DNA from: JAPPLB01 sp965204095
GTDB taxonomy: Bacteria > Acidobacteriota > Terriglobia > Bryobacterales > UBA6623
Assembly (NCBI GenBank): GCA_965204095.1
Contig: OZ241991.1
Location: 2,728,001 to 2,792,000, forward strand
Length of the DNA: 64,000 bases
Direction: 5' to 3'
The notes below the pieces were generated by a model, which was not told the DNA's origin, made no database searches, and worked only from the letters and a program-made list of their open reading frames with translations. Shown here one piece after another: positions 36,501-43,730 of the stretch. Each line of letters begins with the position of its first letter. The stretch's first letter is position 1. A program made the translations under genes and the position numbers.

Positions 36501-36771
36501 CGCGCTACGCTCGTCGCGGCAGCTCGATCAGCAGCTCGACTTCATGTCGGCCAGACTGCTCTCCCGCCGGCTCGACGATCGCGAACGCGGCATCGCCGGT
36601 GCCGCCTATCAAGACTATCTGCGCTACTACGACTCGAATCCCGATCAGGCCCGCCGCGCCCTTTCGGTCGGGGACTCGGCGCCGGAGTCAACGCTGCCGC
36701 GGCCCGAGTTCGCCGCGCTGACCATGGTTGCCAATCAACTCATGAATCTCGACGAGGTGTTGAACAAATGA
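33544..36771 (+). CDS. PSCyt1-DUF1549-LamG-DUF1553 secreted cytochrome-type protein
   Basis: The 1075-residue protein has a signal peptide (LLALSLLGVLPIAVHAAP). The planctomycete cytochrome c domain PSCyt1 follows with heme motif CFQCH (57-61). DUF1549 (about 165-375) contains a second CATCHDHK motif near 345. A LamG/concanavalin-like insert (about 455-650, EPFTVALAFRLHEGADSGTL) and DUF1553 (about 770-1065, NRFWQEIFGAGIVKT) complete the protein. The start ATG 33544 is weakly supported; ATG 33565 is an alternative. It overlaps the next DUF1501 gene by 4 bases, the standard pairing. LamG may bind a carbohydrate. Role in extracellular polysaccharide turnover is inferred. Confidence 0.9.
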   Translation: MKAPYLTMTVASSASRSARRLLALSLLGVLPIAVHAAPNSAAVDFQRQVRPALSDACFQCHGPDPTTRISGLRLDTREGAFGSRPAGVPIVPGDPESSLVYQRITNPDKARRMPPEYSHKELDPEQIDTIRQWIEQGANWEEHWAFTKPERPELPRVDNTGWVRNPIDRFILARLDAEALAPAPEAGRRSLIRRASLDITGLPPTPEQVESFVNDSSPDAYENLVDTLMGSEAYGEHRARYWLDAARYADTHGLHHDNYREMWPYRDWVIRAFNRNQPFDEFTVEQIAGDLLPDPTREQQIATGFHRCNITTSEGGSIAEEVLVMYAKDRVDTTGTVWLGLTVGCATCHDHKFDPIAQKDFYSMAAFFRNTTQKAMDGNYYDTPPALLLPPPDDEARWRQLRTEEPAARENLDQVRRQARNDFDNWLRAQKKIQLETGRFDPSEVLSLELDRQANARLGSTIMPLQLEGGGKVKRESRTRVLRLSEKAYAALPGFPSLKADEPFTVALAFRLHEGADSGTLISQNDPGNEDRGWRIDLAKGLPSLTLRVQDGRAIGRKATGDRRAEAGSWHHIAVTYDGERQRTGITLYLDGKELPIENTGRAIQTLRGPIHTEEPLLIGASLAEDGSKSGFLNASIRDLRILTRAVTEAEAPLLARWDSLATARGKAPRKLNYKAKASLESYYLLRHNEAYRGADEKLANLETERDAILRRSSVTHVMREKEDSDPMANILYRGMYDQKREEVQPATPGVLPPMDPSLPRNRLGLAKWLVDDANPLTARVTVNRFWQEIFGAGIVKTAEDFGSQGEAPSHPELLDWLAVEFRESGWDMKHMFRLMLTSAAYRQSAAITARKLKSDPDNRLFSRGPRFRMDGEMIRDHALSAAGLLSDRIGGPSVKPYQPSGVWEAVAMIGSNTRFYEQDHGERLYRRSLYTFWKRAAPPPAMTVLNAPTREFCAVRRERTNTPLQALLTMNGPQFFEAARHLAQRALRSSRQLDQQLDFMSARLLSRRLDDRERGIAGAAYQDYLRYYDSNPDQARRALSVGDSAPESTLPRPEFAALTMVANQLMNLDEVLNK

Positions 36772-38255
36772 GCGCTCACCGTTTGTTGCCCGACAACCTT
36801 TGTGATGAGGCGGTTCGCATCGAAACCCGCCGCCAGTTCTTCGGCCGCGGCGCGCGCGGTCTGGGCGCTCTCGCTCTTGCCTCGCTCATGGACCGGGATG
36901 CCCGCGCTGCCGCGAAGATCGGTCCCACGGCCGGCCTCCCCTCCCTGCCTCACTTCGCTCCCAAAGCCACCCGGGCCATCTACCTGCACATGGTCGGCGC
37001 GCCGCCTCAGATGGAGATGTTCGACTACAAGCCGGTCATGAACGACTGGTACGACAAGGATCTTCCCGATTCCATCCGCCAGGGTCAGCGCCTCACCACC
37101 ATGACCTCCGGCCAGGAGCGTTTCCCGATCGTTCCGTCGAAGTTCGCGTTCCAGCAATACGGCCAGAGCGGAACCTGGATTTCCGAGTTGATGCCCTACA
37201 CCGCTCGCATGGCCGACGATGTCGCCGTCATCCGCTCCTTGCACACCGAGGCGATCAACCACGAGCCCGCGATCACCTTCATCCAAACCGGCCGTCAGGT
37301 CCCCGAGCGGCCCTGCATCGGTTCATGGATCACCTACGGACTGGGCAGCATGAATCGCGACCTGCCGACATTCGTCGTCCTCAAAGCCAGCCACTCGCAC
37401 CCCAAGGCTGGCGTCCAGGCCATCTCGGCGCGCTTGTGGAGTTCCGGTTTCCTCTCGTCGGAATACGCTGGCGTCGCCCTGCGCTCCGGTGCCGACCCGG
37501 TTCTCTACATCAACAATCCCGAGGGCGTGCCGCCCCAAATCCGCCGCCGCATGCTCGACTCGCTCGGCGAAATGAACCGCGTGCGCCACGAAAAGATCGG
37601 CGACCCCGAGACGCTCGCCCGCATCGAGCAGTACGAGATGGCTTTCCGCATGCAATCCTCGGTGCCCGATCTTACCGACCTCACCAGGGAATCCGAGGCC
37701 ACTCTCAGGATGTACGGAGACGACGTGCACTCGCCGGGCACCTTCGCACACACTTGCCTGATGGCGCGCCGCCTGGTCGAGCGCGACGTTCGCTTCGTGC
37801 AGATCTATCACCGCGGCTGGGATGTCCACGGGCGGTTGCCGCAGGTCCTGCCCAGTCAATGCAAAGACGTGGATCAGGGCGCTTGGGCCCTCGTCCAGGA
37901 TCTCAAGCAACGCGGCTTGCTCGATGAGACGCTCATCATCTGGGGCGGCGAATTCGGCCGCACTGTCTACTGCCAGGGCAAGCTCACCGAGCAGACCTAT
38001 GGCCGCGACCACCATCCTCGTTGCTTCAGCATCTGGATGGCCGGCGGCGGCATCAAGGGCGGCGGCGTCCACGGCGAAACGGACGATTTCTCCTACAACA
38101 TCGTTCGCGACCCGGTCCACGTGCGCGATCTGCAGGCAACCATTCTGCACCTGTTCGGCATCGACCACGAGCGTTTCACCTTCCGCCACCAGGGCCTCGA
38201 CAAACGGCTCACCGGCGTCGACCCCGCTAGCGTCGTCAAACCGGTTTTGGCCTGA
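36768..38255 (+). CDS. DUF1501 domain-containing protein with Tat signal
   Basis: The 495-residue protein has a clear twin-arginine signal (ETRRQFFGRGARGLGALALA), so it is exported folded. Family motifs follow: RAIYLHMVGAPPQMEMFDYK, LHTEAINHEPA, YHRGWDVHG, TLIIWGGEFGRTVY, DHHPRCFSIWMAGGGIKGG. It is coupled by ATGA overlap to the preceding PSCyt1/DUF1553 gene. DUF1501 is related in sequence to the alkaline phosphatase/sulfatase superfamily, but no activity has been established that I can cite. It is the canonical partner of DUF1553 proteins. Confidence 0.92.
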   Translation: MSAHRLLPDNLCDEAVRIETRRQFFGRGARGLGALALASLMDRDARAAAKIGPTAGLPSLPHFAPKATRAIYLHMVGAPPQMEMFDYKPVMNDWYDKDLPDSIRQGQRLTTMTSGQERFPIVPSKFAFQQYGQSGTWISELMPYTARMADDVAVIRSLHTEAINHEPAITFIQTGRQVPERPCIGSWITYGLGSMNRDLPTFVVLKASHSHPKAGVQAISARLWSSGFLSSEYAGVALRSGADPVLYINNPEGVPPQIRRRMLDSLGEMNRVRHEKIGDPETLARIEQYEMAFRMQSSVPDLTDLTRESEATLRMYGDDVHSPGTFAHTCLMARRLVERDVRFVQIYHRGWDVHGRLPQVLPSQCKDVDQGAWALVQDLKQRGLLDETLIIWGGEFGRTVYCQGKLTEQTYGRDHHPRCFSIWMAGGGIKGGGVHGETDDFSYNIVRDPVHVRDLQATILHLFGIDHERFTFRHQGLDKRLTGVDPASVVKPVLA

Positions 38256-38359
38256 GGACCCCGCAGACGAGAAAAGGCGCTGCCTCATATCAGAAAGAGC
38301 CGCGAGTCAAAGCCCCTACAGGTTCGGCCGTCCTTCGCAAGAGTGACCTTGACGGTTGA

Positions 38360-38549
38360 CCTGCACCGCTCACCTCGTGTCGAGGCGAACTGCTTGAGGG
38401 TCCCAAGACACGAATCACGAGACACGAGATACGAAGCACGGCTTCTCAGCCGCAGGCCCTTCACCGCAAGCCGCAGTCCCCCGCGCCAGTACCACGGCCT
38501 GTAAGGTTTTCACGAATCACGAGACACGGCTTTTTTTCACGAATCACGG
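38360..38549. repeat. Degenerate 183-bp element end plus two heptamer arrays
   Basis: Positions 38360-38405 resemble the left end of the 183-bp family (CTGCACCGCTCACC, then a GCGAACTGCTTGAGGGTC block) but are strongly diverged. Heptamer arrays follow at 38406-38441 and 38511-38549 (ACGAATC, ACGAGAC units ending in ACGGC and a T-tract). These fill the 309-base gap between DUF1501 and the NRAMP-like gene. Confidence 0.65.
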
Positions 38550-38564
38550 CCTTTCCCCCTGCCC

Positions 38565-40178
38565 ATGACCGTAACCGATCCCTACGCGCGAAACACGAGT
38601 GACTATCGCGAACCGCCTCGCGGCTTCTGGGCGACCGCTCGGCACCTTGGGCCGGGGATGATTCTGGTGGGCTCGATCGTGGGCTCTGGAGAACTGATCC
38701 TCACCACCAAGTTGGGCGCCATGGCCGGCTTCGTCCTGCTGTGGTTCGTTCTGCTCTCCTGCTTTGTCAAAGCCGTCGTGCAGGCCGAGCTGACGCGGCA
38801 TACCATCGCGAGCGGTCAGACGTTCTTGACCGTGTTCAACGCGATGCCCGGTCCCGCGGCGCCCCGCCCGGGCTGGCTGACGTTGCCGTGGATGGCGGTG
38901 CTCGTTCTGGCCAGCATTGTGGCCGTTGCCGCATTTGTGCGGCTCGATCCGGCATCGCAAACCACGACGGCGGCCCTGTTGATAAGCGCCTGCGTAGGCG
39001 TGGTATGCGTCGTTGCCGCCTGGATCCTGCGCCGGACCGGCGAAGAATCCAGGCGTCCGGTGCGCCGCAAGATGAACTGGTTCACCTGGGTCTGGCTGGC
39101 GGCGACCTTACTGATCTTCGTGAACTCGGGCGCGATTCTTGGGGGCGTCGGCCAGGTCGTCGAGATGGCCTTCCCGGGGCTCCTCGGCGAGGGAGGCGCG
39201 CGCTACTGGTCATTCTTGATCGCGATTCTCTCCGCGGCCCTGCTGCTCGGCGGCACCTACGCGTCGATGGAGAAGATGTTCGTCATCCTGGTGGCGGTCT
39301 TTACCGGGCTCACGGTCGTGTGCACGGTGATCTTGCAATGGACCGGATACGCCGTGAGTTGGTCCCAGCTTGCCGGCGGTCTCTCGCTCGACGTGCCGAA
39401 CGAGATCACCACGGCGCTGGTCCTCACCGCGCTGGCCATGTACGCCGGCACCGGCGTCGCCTTCGGCGAGATCTGGATCTACACCTACTGGTGCGTCGAG
39501 AAGGGCTATGCCCGCAACACCGGGCGGATTGAACCCGGCGCAGCCTGGGCGAAACGGGCCAAAGGCTGGATTCGCGTCATGTACACCGACGTGCTGGTGA
39601 CCATGGCCGTCTATACCGTCAGCACCGTTTGCTTCTACTTGTTGGGAGCGGCCATCCTGTATGCGAAGGGAGTCAATCCGGACGGACGTGAAACGATCGT
39701 CATTCTGAGTTTGATGTACACCGAAAGCTTCGGCGATTGGGCCGCCACGTTGTTTCTGGTGGGGTCCTTTTTCGTCCTGCTGACCACGGTGATGTCCGGC
39801 GCCGCCGGACACAGCCGCTTCCTTGCGGACTCGATGGCGGTGATCGGCCTCATCGACCCATCCGATTACGGGGCGCGGCTGAGGTTCATTCGAGCGTTCG
39901 TCGTCGTCTCGCTGGTCATTTATTCCATCGCCTACTGGCTCTTCGAGAATCCGCCGCAGATGCTGCTCATCACCAGCAGCCTGATTGCGGCCGTGATGTT
40001 TCCCGTCCTCGGCCTGGGGGTTCTCTATCTGCGGCATCGCAAGCTGGATTCGAGGATCGTTCCCGGCCCGCTGATAACCGGCTGGCTGTGGGTTTGCGCC
40101 ATCGTCCTGGCGATCGTCTCCCCCGGCGGGGTTCTCATCGCCCTGGCGATCCAGGCCGGCTGGCTCAGCTTCGGCTGA
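38565..40178 (+). CDS. NRAMP-related transporter lacking the canonical metal-site motif
   Basis: The 537-residue protein has about 12 hydrophobic segments and an NRAMP-like opening (RHLGPGMILVGSIVGSGELI). In typical Mn/Fe transporters TM1 carries DPGN; here the position reads VGSGEL. The TM6 MPH motif is replaced within YAGTGVAFGEIWIYTYWC. It therefore belongs to divergent NRAMP-like carriers whose substrate may be Mg or something other than a transition metal (inference). The last 66 bases around its stop codon are duplicated after the downstream two-gene cassette. Confidence 0.8.
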   Translation: MTVTDPYARNTSDYREPPRGFWATARHLGPGMILVGSIVGSGELILTTKLGAMAGFVLLWFVLLSCFVKAVVQAELTRHTIASGQTFLTVFNAMPGPAAPRPGWLTLPWMAVLVLASIVAVAAFVRLDPASQTTTAALLISACVGVVCVVAAWILRRTGEESRRPVRRKMNWFTWVWLAATLLIFVNSGAILGGVGQVVEMAFPGLLGEGGARYWSFLIAILSAALLLGGTYASMEKMFVILVAVFTGLTVVCTVILQWTGYAVSWSQLAGGLSLDVPNEITTALVLTALAMYAGTGVAFGEIWIYTYWCVEKGYARNTGRIEPGAAWAKRAKGWIRVMYTDVLVTMAVYTVSTVCFYLLGAAILYAKGVNPDGRETIVILSLMYTESFGDWAATLFLVGSFFVLLTTVMSGAAGHSRFLADSMAVIGLIDPSDYGARLRFIRAFVVVSLVIYSIAYWLFENPPQMLLITSSLIAAVMFPVLGLGVLYLRHRKLDSRIVPGPLITGWLWVCAIVLAIVSPGGVLIALAIQAGWLSFG

Positions 40179-40198
40179 TCCGATAGCCGCGGGCCGTC
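40116..40198 (+). repeat. Direct repeat, left copy, bracketing the protease cassette
   Basis: 66 identical bases (40116-40181) cover the 3' end of the NRAMP-like gene. A short diverged stretch and 13 more identical bases (40186-40198) follow. The sequence recurs at 41193-41276. Confidence 0.95.
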
Positions 40199-40507
40199 TC
40201 TGGTGCTGCTCATAACCTGCGGGGGGCGCTCGCCGACATGGCATGACGTTGACGACGTTGCGGTCTCCCTGTGGGCTCCCTCCACGCCGTCAACGTCATC
40301 AACCTGCAAGCAAACCGAGGACACATTTGGATCTCCACCCTTTTTGCAGAACTTGACTCACACAACTCCTCCACCGAGCCGCGGGAGGTTGAAAAGTTGA
40401 TCGAAGCGGCGTGTTTTTCCGGGTTCACCCGTGAACACGGGCCGTGAGTGCGACCATACTTCATATAGCAATTCCCGCACAGCGGTTCCCCGCAACGGAG
40501 CGTAAGG

Positions 40508-40789
40508 ATGAGCACCGAACCGATTCCGGCCCCGCCTTCCATGACCACCGAGGAGATTGCTCGTCTTGGCAGGAAACTCTACGATGAACGCCATCGTGAA
40601 AGCCTTGAAGAGAAGCACCGAGGGAAGTTTGTCGCCGTTGATGTGACCACCGGGGAAGCCTACATGGCAGAGCACTCTGAGGAGGCCCTTGAGAAAGCCT
40701 ACAACCGATCGTCTGAAGGGTTTTTCTATTTGGTCCGTATAGGTTTTCCTGCCGCCTTCAGTTTGAGTTCTTCCCCGCTGCATGGCTGA
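40508..40789 (+). CDS. Small acidic/basic mixed protein, first gene of a protease cassette
   Basis: The 93-residue protein is predicted to be mainly helical at the N-terminus (EEIARLGRKLYDERHRESLE). A short beta segment follows (HRGKFVAVDVTTGEAYMAE), then a helix and FFYLVRIGFPAAF. This arrangement is reminiscent of small DUF5678-type proteins that precede retropepsin-like genes; that name is from memory. A GGAG Shine-Dalgarno lies 7 bases upstream. It overlaps the protease gene by 8 bases. The position, size and overlap are those of an antitoxin or chaperone-like partner. No DNA-binding motif is evident. Confidence 0.7.
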   Translation: MSTEPIPAPPSMTTEEIARLGRKLYDERHRESLEEKHRGKFVAVDVTTGEAYMAEHSEEALEKAYNRSSEGFFYLVRIGFPAAFSLSSSPLHG

Positions 40790-41192
40790 CAACATTTCTG
40801 GCTTTTTCGACGAGCACGGTTTCCCCTGCATGGCGTTCGACTTGCAGGCGGAAAACAGCCCCATTCCCAAGAGAACGCTGACCGGAATCATCGACACGGG
40901 ATCTACGGGATCCCTTCAAGTCCCCCAGGAAACCGCAGCGAGACTGTCCTTCCCTCAGCTAGAGCCCCGATCAGCCGTGGATGTGGGGTTCGGCGATGGG
41001 ACGTCCAGATTGTGTCCAGTGGTGCGGGGCTACGTGACCCTGGGAAGCGAGACCAGGGCAGGGTCAGTGATCGTGGCCCCAGGCGGACACATCTTGATCG
41101 GGATGTCCTTCTTGAGGATTTTCAGGAAGGCGCTGTTGGTTGCCCCGAAGTCTGGTGTCCTGTTGATGCAGGACGAGCAATCGAATTCGTAG
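40782..41192 (+). CDS. Retropepsin-like aspartic protease domain protein
   Basis: The 136-residue protein is a single-domain clan AA aspartic protease. It has the active-site triad DTG (D38-G40 in LTGIIDTGSTGSLQVP) and the conserved hydrophobic-Gly motif GGHILIGMSFLRIF near the C-terminus, as in retropepsin folds that dimerise to form one active site. No signal peptide or membrane segment is seen, so it is cytoplasmic. It overlaps the small upstream gene by 8 bases. Its TAG stop at 41190-41192 directly abuts the right direct repeat, so the cassette carries only these two genes and a leader of about 310 bases. Confidence 0.85.
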   Translation: MADNISGFFDEHGFPCMAFDLQAENSPIPKRTLTGIIDTGSTGSLQVPQETAARLSFPQLEPRSAVDVGFGDGTSRLCPVVRGYVTLGSETRAGSVIVAPGGHILIGMSFLRIFRKALLVAPKSGVLLMQDEQSNS

Positions 41193-41276
41193 GTCTCCCC
41201 CGGCGGGGTTCTCATCGCCCTGGCGATCCAGGCCGGCTGGCTCAGCTTCGGCTGATCCCAACCGCCGCGGGCCGTC
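41193..41276 (+). repeat. Direct repeat, right copy, bracketing the protease cassette
   Basis: Copy of the NRAMP-like gene's 3' end (66 identical bases, 41193-41258) and trailer. It begins at the base after the protease stop codon and ends within the convergent mannonate dehydratase gene's stop codon. Confidence 0.95.
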
Positions 41277-42291
41277 ACGCCTCGACGGCCGCGATCAGCC
41301 CCTTGATGTAGCCCACCGTCCAGGCGCGCCCGCGGTCGCACCAATCGGCGTCACCCTCCATCCGCGGGACGTGGTCCGGCTGCAGGAACCCGTGGAATCC
41401 CACCTGCTTCAGCGTGCGGATGGTTTCCACCGGATCGCAGTTCCCGTCGCCGAGGTGGCACTCCGTGAAGTCTTCAACCGGACCCTGGACGTCCCGAAAG
41501 TGTACGTAGAAGATCTTGTTGCGCTCCCCGAACAACCGGATCGCGTCCGTGACCCCTTCACCCCCGCGCATCTCCGACCAGCAGCCGTGGCAGAAGTCCA
41601 GGCCGTGCATCGGGCTGTCGAAGAGATCCATGGCGCGGCGGAAGTTCTCCAGGTTGCGAAAGACCCGGCCCACGCCGCCCAGCGTGGGGACCGGCGGATC
41701 ATCGGGATGAAGCGCCAGCCGCAGCCCGGCCTCCTCGCATACCGGAAGAATGCGCTCCAGATACCAGCAGTAGTTCTCCCAGATCTCCTGCTCGGAGTAT
41801 TCGCGCTCGACCGGCGCACGGCCCCAAACCCCATTCAGGATGTCATCTCCCTCCTGCGCCCCTTTCGCCTTGTCGTAGTCGAAGGCGGTCGCCAACGCTC
41901 CGCCGCGTACCGCCCGGTCTTGCGAGGTGCGCCAGACACCCGACGGCATGAAGGCGTAACCGAGAATGGGAATCCCCGCTTTGGCGACGTTGCGGACGGT
42001 GTATGCCATATTGTCAAGCTGCTTCTCTCGGCCGCTCCCGCCCAGCAGGATCTGGTCCCAGAACCTGACCGGGACGTTCTCGATCGCCATCAGCCGCAGA
42101 TCGGCATTCTTCGCCCGCTCGACCAGTACCGCCAGGTCCTCGTATTCCCAACGCTCCTCCCCGGGTAGGCTGGGCGTGTTGAGTTGAAAGTCGTCGCAGC
42201 CGCATTGCTTGATGAACCGCAGCCGCGATTCGGTAATCTCATGGAATTGCCCCAGCCCCACTCGCATGGGAAGGTCGTCGAGGTTGATCAT
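41275..42291 (-). CDS. uxuA: Mannonate dehydratase
   Basis: The 338-residue TIM-barrel enzyme has the UxuA pattern RLALHPDDPPVPTLGG, followed by LDFCHGCWSEMRGG, FYVHFRDVQG, and a C-terminal GFLQPDHVPRM. These carry the Mn/Fe-binding Cys and His residues. It dehydrates D-mannonate to 2-keto-3-deoxygluconate in hexuronate catabolism. The start ATG 42291 gives MINLDDLPMRVG; ATG 42267 is an alternative. Its upstream region is occupied from 42306 by a repeat element, so its promoter must lie in or beyond that element. No other uronate gene is adjacent. Confidence 0.87.
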   Translation of the reverse strand: MINLDDLPMRVGLGQFHEITESRLRFIKQCGCDDFQLNTPSLPGEERWEYEDLAVLVERAKNADLRLMAIENVPVRFWDQILLGGSGREKQLDNMAYTVRNVAKAGIPILGYAFMPSGVWRTSQDRAVRGGALATAFDYDKAKGAQEGDDILNGVWGRAPVEREYSEQEIWENYCWYLERILPVCEEAGLRLALHPDDPPVPTLGGVGRVFRNLENFRRAMDLFDSPMHGLDFCHGCWSEMRGGEGVTDAIRLFGERNKIFYVHFRDVQGPVEDFTECHLGDGNCDPVETIRTLKQVGFHGFLQPDHVPRMEGDADWCDRGRAWTVGYIKGLIAAVEA

Positions 42292-42305
42292 GGCGCTGAA
42301 CACTA

Positions 42306-42476
42306 TAGCCCGCCGGTCTCACCGCGTGGCGATGTGAAGTGCGTGAGAGGGCCGTCAGGACGAGGCGCGAGCGGCTTGGCGCGCGCGCAACATGGCCTTT
42401 ACGGTTTTTTACGAGTCACGAAACACGGCCTTTCTGTTCGCGTGCTGCTGCCGTCGGGTGGTGAGATAGGCAGGCT
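42306..42476. repeat. Diverged copy of the 183-bp element with an internal heptamer array
   Basis: The left end (TAGCCCGCCGGTCTCACCG) and right end (GGGTGGTGAGATAGGCAGG) keep the inverted relationship. The GTGCGTGAGAGGGCCGTCAG block is intact. The middle is replaced by CCTTTACGG, a T-tract and heptamers (42411-42428). It lies 15 bases upstream of uxuA. The rest of the gap to 42735 shows no gene. Confidence 0.8.
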
Positions 42477-42735
42477 GCCCCATTGATCGTCATCAGAGCC
42501 CCCGGCCCCGGCGGTCGGTTTTTGTCCCGCACGGAGGTCACGAGTACCCCTCCCGGAACTAAGCCGCGTCCAAGACGACAATCAATACCACGATAAAGCG
42601 CGGTGGGTGAAAAGTGCGTTGGGCAATACAATCAATTAATAGTCGAACCGGAGTCTACCCAGTCACTCGGGAGATCATATCGAGTAGCCCCCAAAAGCCC
42701 TTGACCTCCCAGATCACGAGCAACATACTGTAAGC

Positions 42736-42867
42736 ATGAGTCAGCAATCAGCAGGCCGTTGCCGCCATGAGAGGTTGAGCCTCATGGTGCTGGGCGCTGA
42801 GGGCAAACGGCTCAAGTACGACGACCTCACCAGTCACCATCACGGCCACCAAACCGTGGTGATCTGA
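42736..42867 (+). CDS. Possible 43-residue leader ORF coupled to the methyltransferase
   Basis: The ATG at 42736 opens a 43-residue frame (basic start, then LSLMVLGAEGKRLKYDDLTS and a His-rich end). Its TGA overlaps the methyltransferase ATG (TGATG). There is no Shine-Dalgarno and no recognisable domain. It may be a leader that couples translation, or a chance ORF. Confidence 0.35.
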   Translation: MSQQSAGRCRHERLSLMVLGAEGKRLKYDDLTSHHHGHQTVVI

Positions 42868-43730
42868 TGCCCTCAATCGACTTCGACACGTCGAGCATTC
42901 CTGCTGCCAATGTCGCCACAGTCCCGCAGCGCAGCCCGTTGCGATACCCCGGCGGCAAGACGTGGCTGATACCGCATATCCGCGTCTGGTTGTCGCGCGC
43001 CGATGCGACATGCCTTGTCGAACCGTTCGCTGGCGGTGGGATCGTGTCTCTGACTGCTGTCATGGAGGGTCTTGTCGAACGCGCCGTAATGGTGGACAGG
43101 GATCGGGATGTCGCCGCGTTCTGGCGAGCGGCGTTGGAGAACACAGACGACCTGATCGAACGCATTGATGGCTTTCCGCTGAGCCGTTCAGCGGTCGAGG
43201 AGATCGCCACCGCACCGCCAGAGGACGTAGTTTCGCATGGATTTCGCACATTGGTCTTGAACCGGACCCGTCGCGGTGGCGTTCTGGCGCCGGGAGCGTC
43301 ACTCACGAAGCACGGCGAGAACGGTGCCGGGATCGCATCGCGTTGGTACCCCGCCACTCTGCGCAAGCGACTCAGGGCAATCTCGACCTGCTCAGACCGG
43401 ATCGCGTTCTACGAAGGTGACGGGGTGCGCGCAACGGACCTGATCGCGCGGGTTGAAGGCGTTGCGCTGTTCATCGATCCGCCCTACACCGTGCCCGGCG
43501 GGAAGCGCGCCGGGTCGAGGCTTTACGCTCACAACGAGGTAGACCACGCGCGCATCTTCGAGATCCTTGCCGACACCCGCGCCGAGTTCCTCATGACATA
43601 CGACTGCTCACCGGAGATCGTGCGGCTCATTCGGGCACACGGCTTCACCGCAGCAGTGGTCGAGATGAAGAACGGGCATCATGCACGTCTGCCGGAGCTT
43701 GTCATCACCTCGCGCCAGACGTTCACATGA
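42867..43730 (+). CDS. D12-class (Dam-like) DNA adenine-N6 methyltransferase
   Basis: The 287-residue protein has the D12-class signature RYPGGK (26-31), the AdoMet-binding motif EPFAGGG (52-58) and the catalytic motif IV DPPY (D204-Y207). The spacing fits Dam-like alpha-class adenine methyltransferases. It overlaps the following NotI-family endonuclease gene by 4 bases (ATGA), so it is the modification half of a type II restriction-modification system. The target is unknown; the partner being NotI-like does not imply the NotI site, because an adenine must be present. Confidence 0.92.
   Translation: MPSIDFDTSSIPAANVATVPQRSPLRYPGGKTWLIPHIRVWLSRADATCLVEPFAGGGIVSLTAVMEGLVERAVMVDRDRDVAAFWRAALENTDDLIERIDGFPLSRSAVEEIATAPPEDVVSHGFRTLVLNRTRRGGVLAPGASLTKHGENGAGIASRWYPATLRKRLRAISTCSDRIAFYEGDGVRATDLIARVEGVALFIDPPYTVPGGKRAGSRLYAHNEVDHARIFEILADTRAEFLMTYDCSPEIVRLIRAHGFTAAVVEMKNGHHARLPELVITSRQTFT

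Noticed and set aside
40116..41276. Attachment sites of an integrative element with its own integrase
   Set aside because: The direct repeats look att-like, but neither this cassette nor the two others carries an integrase gene, so no att call is made.
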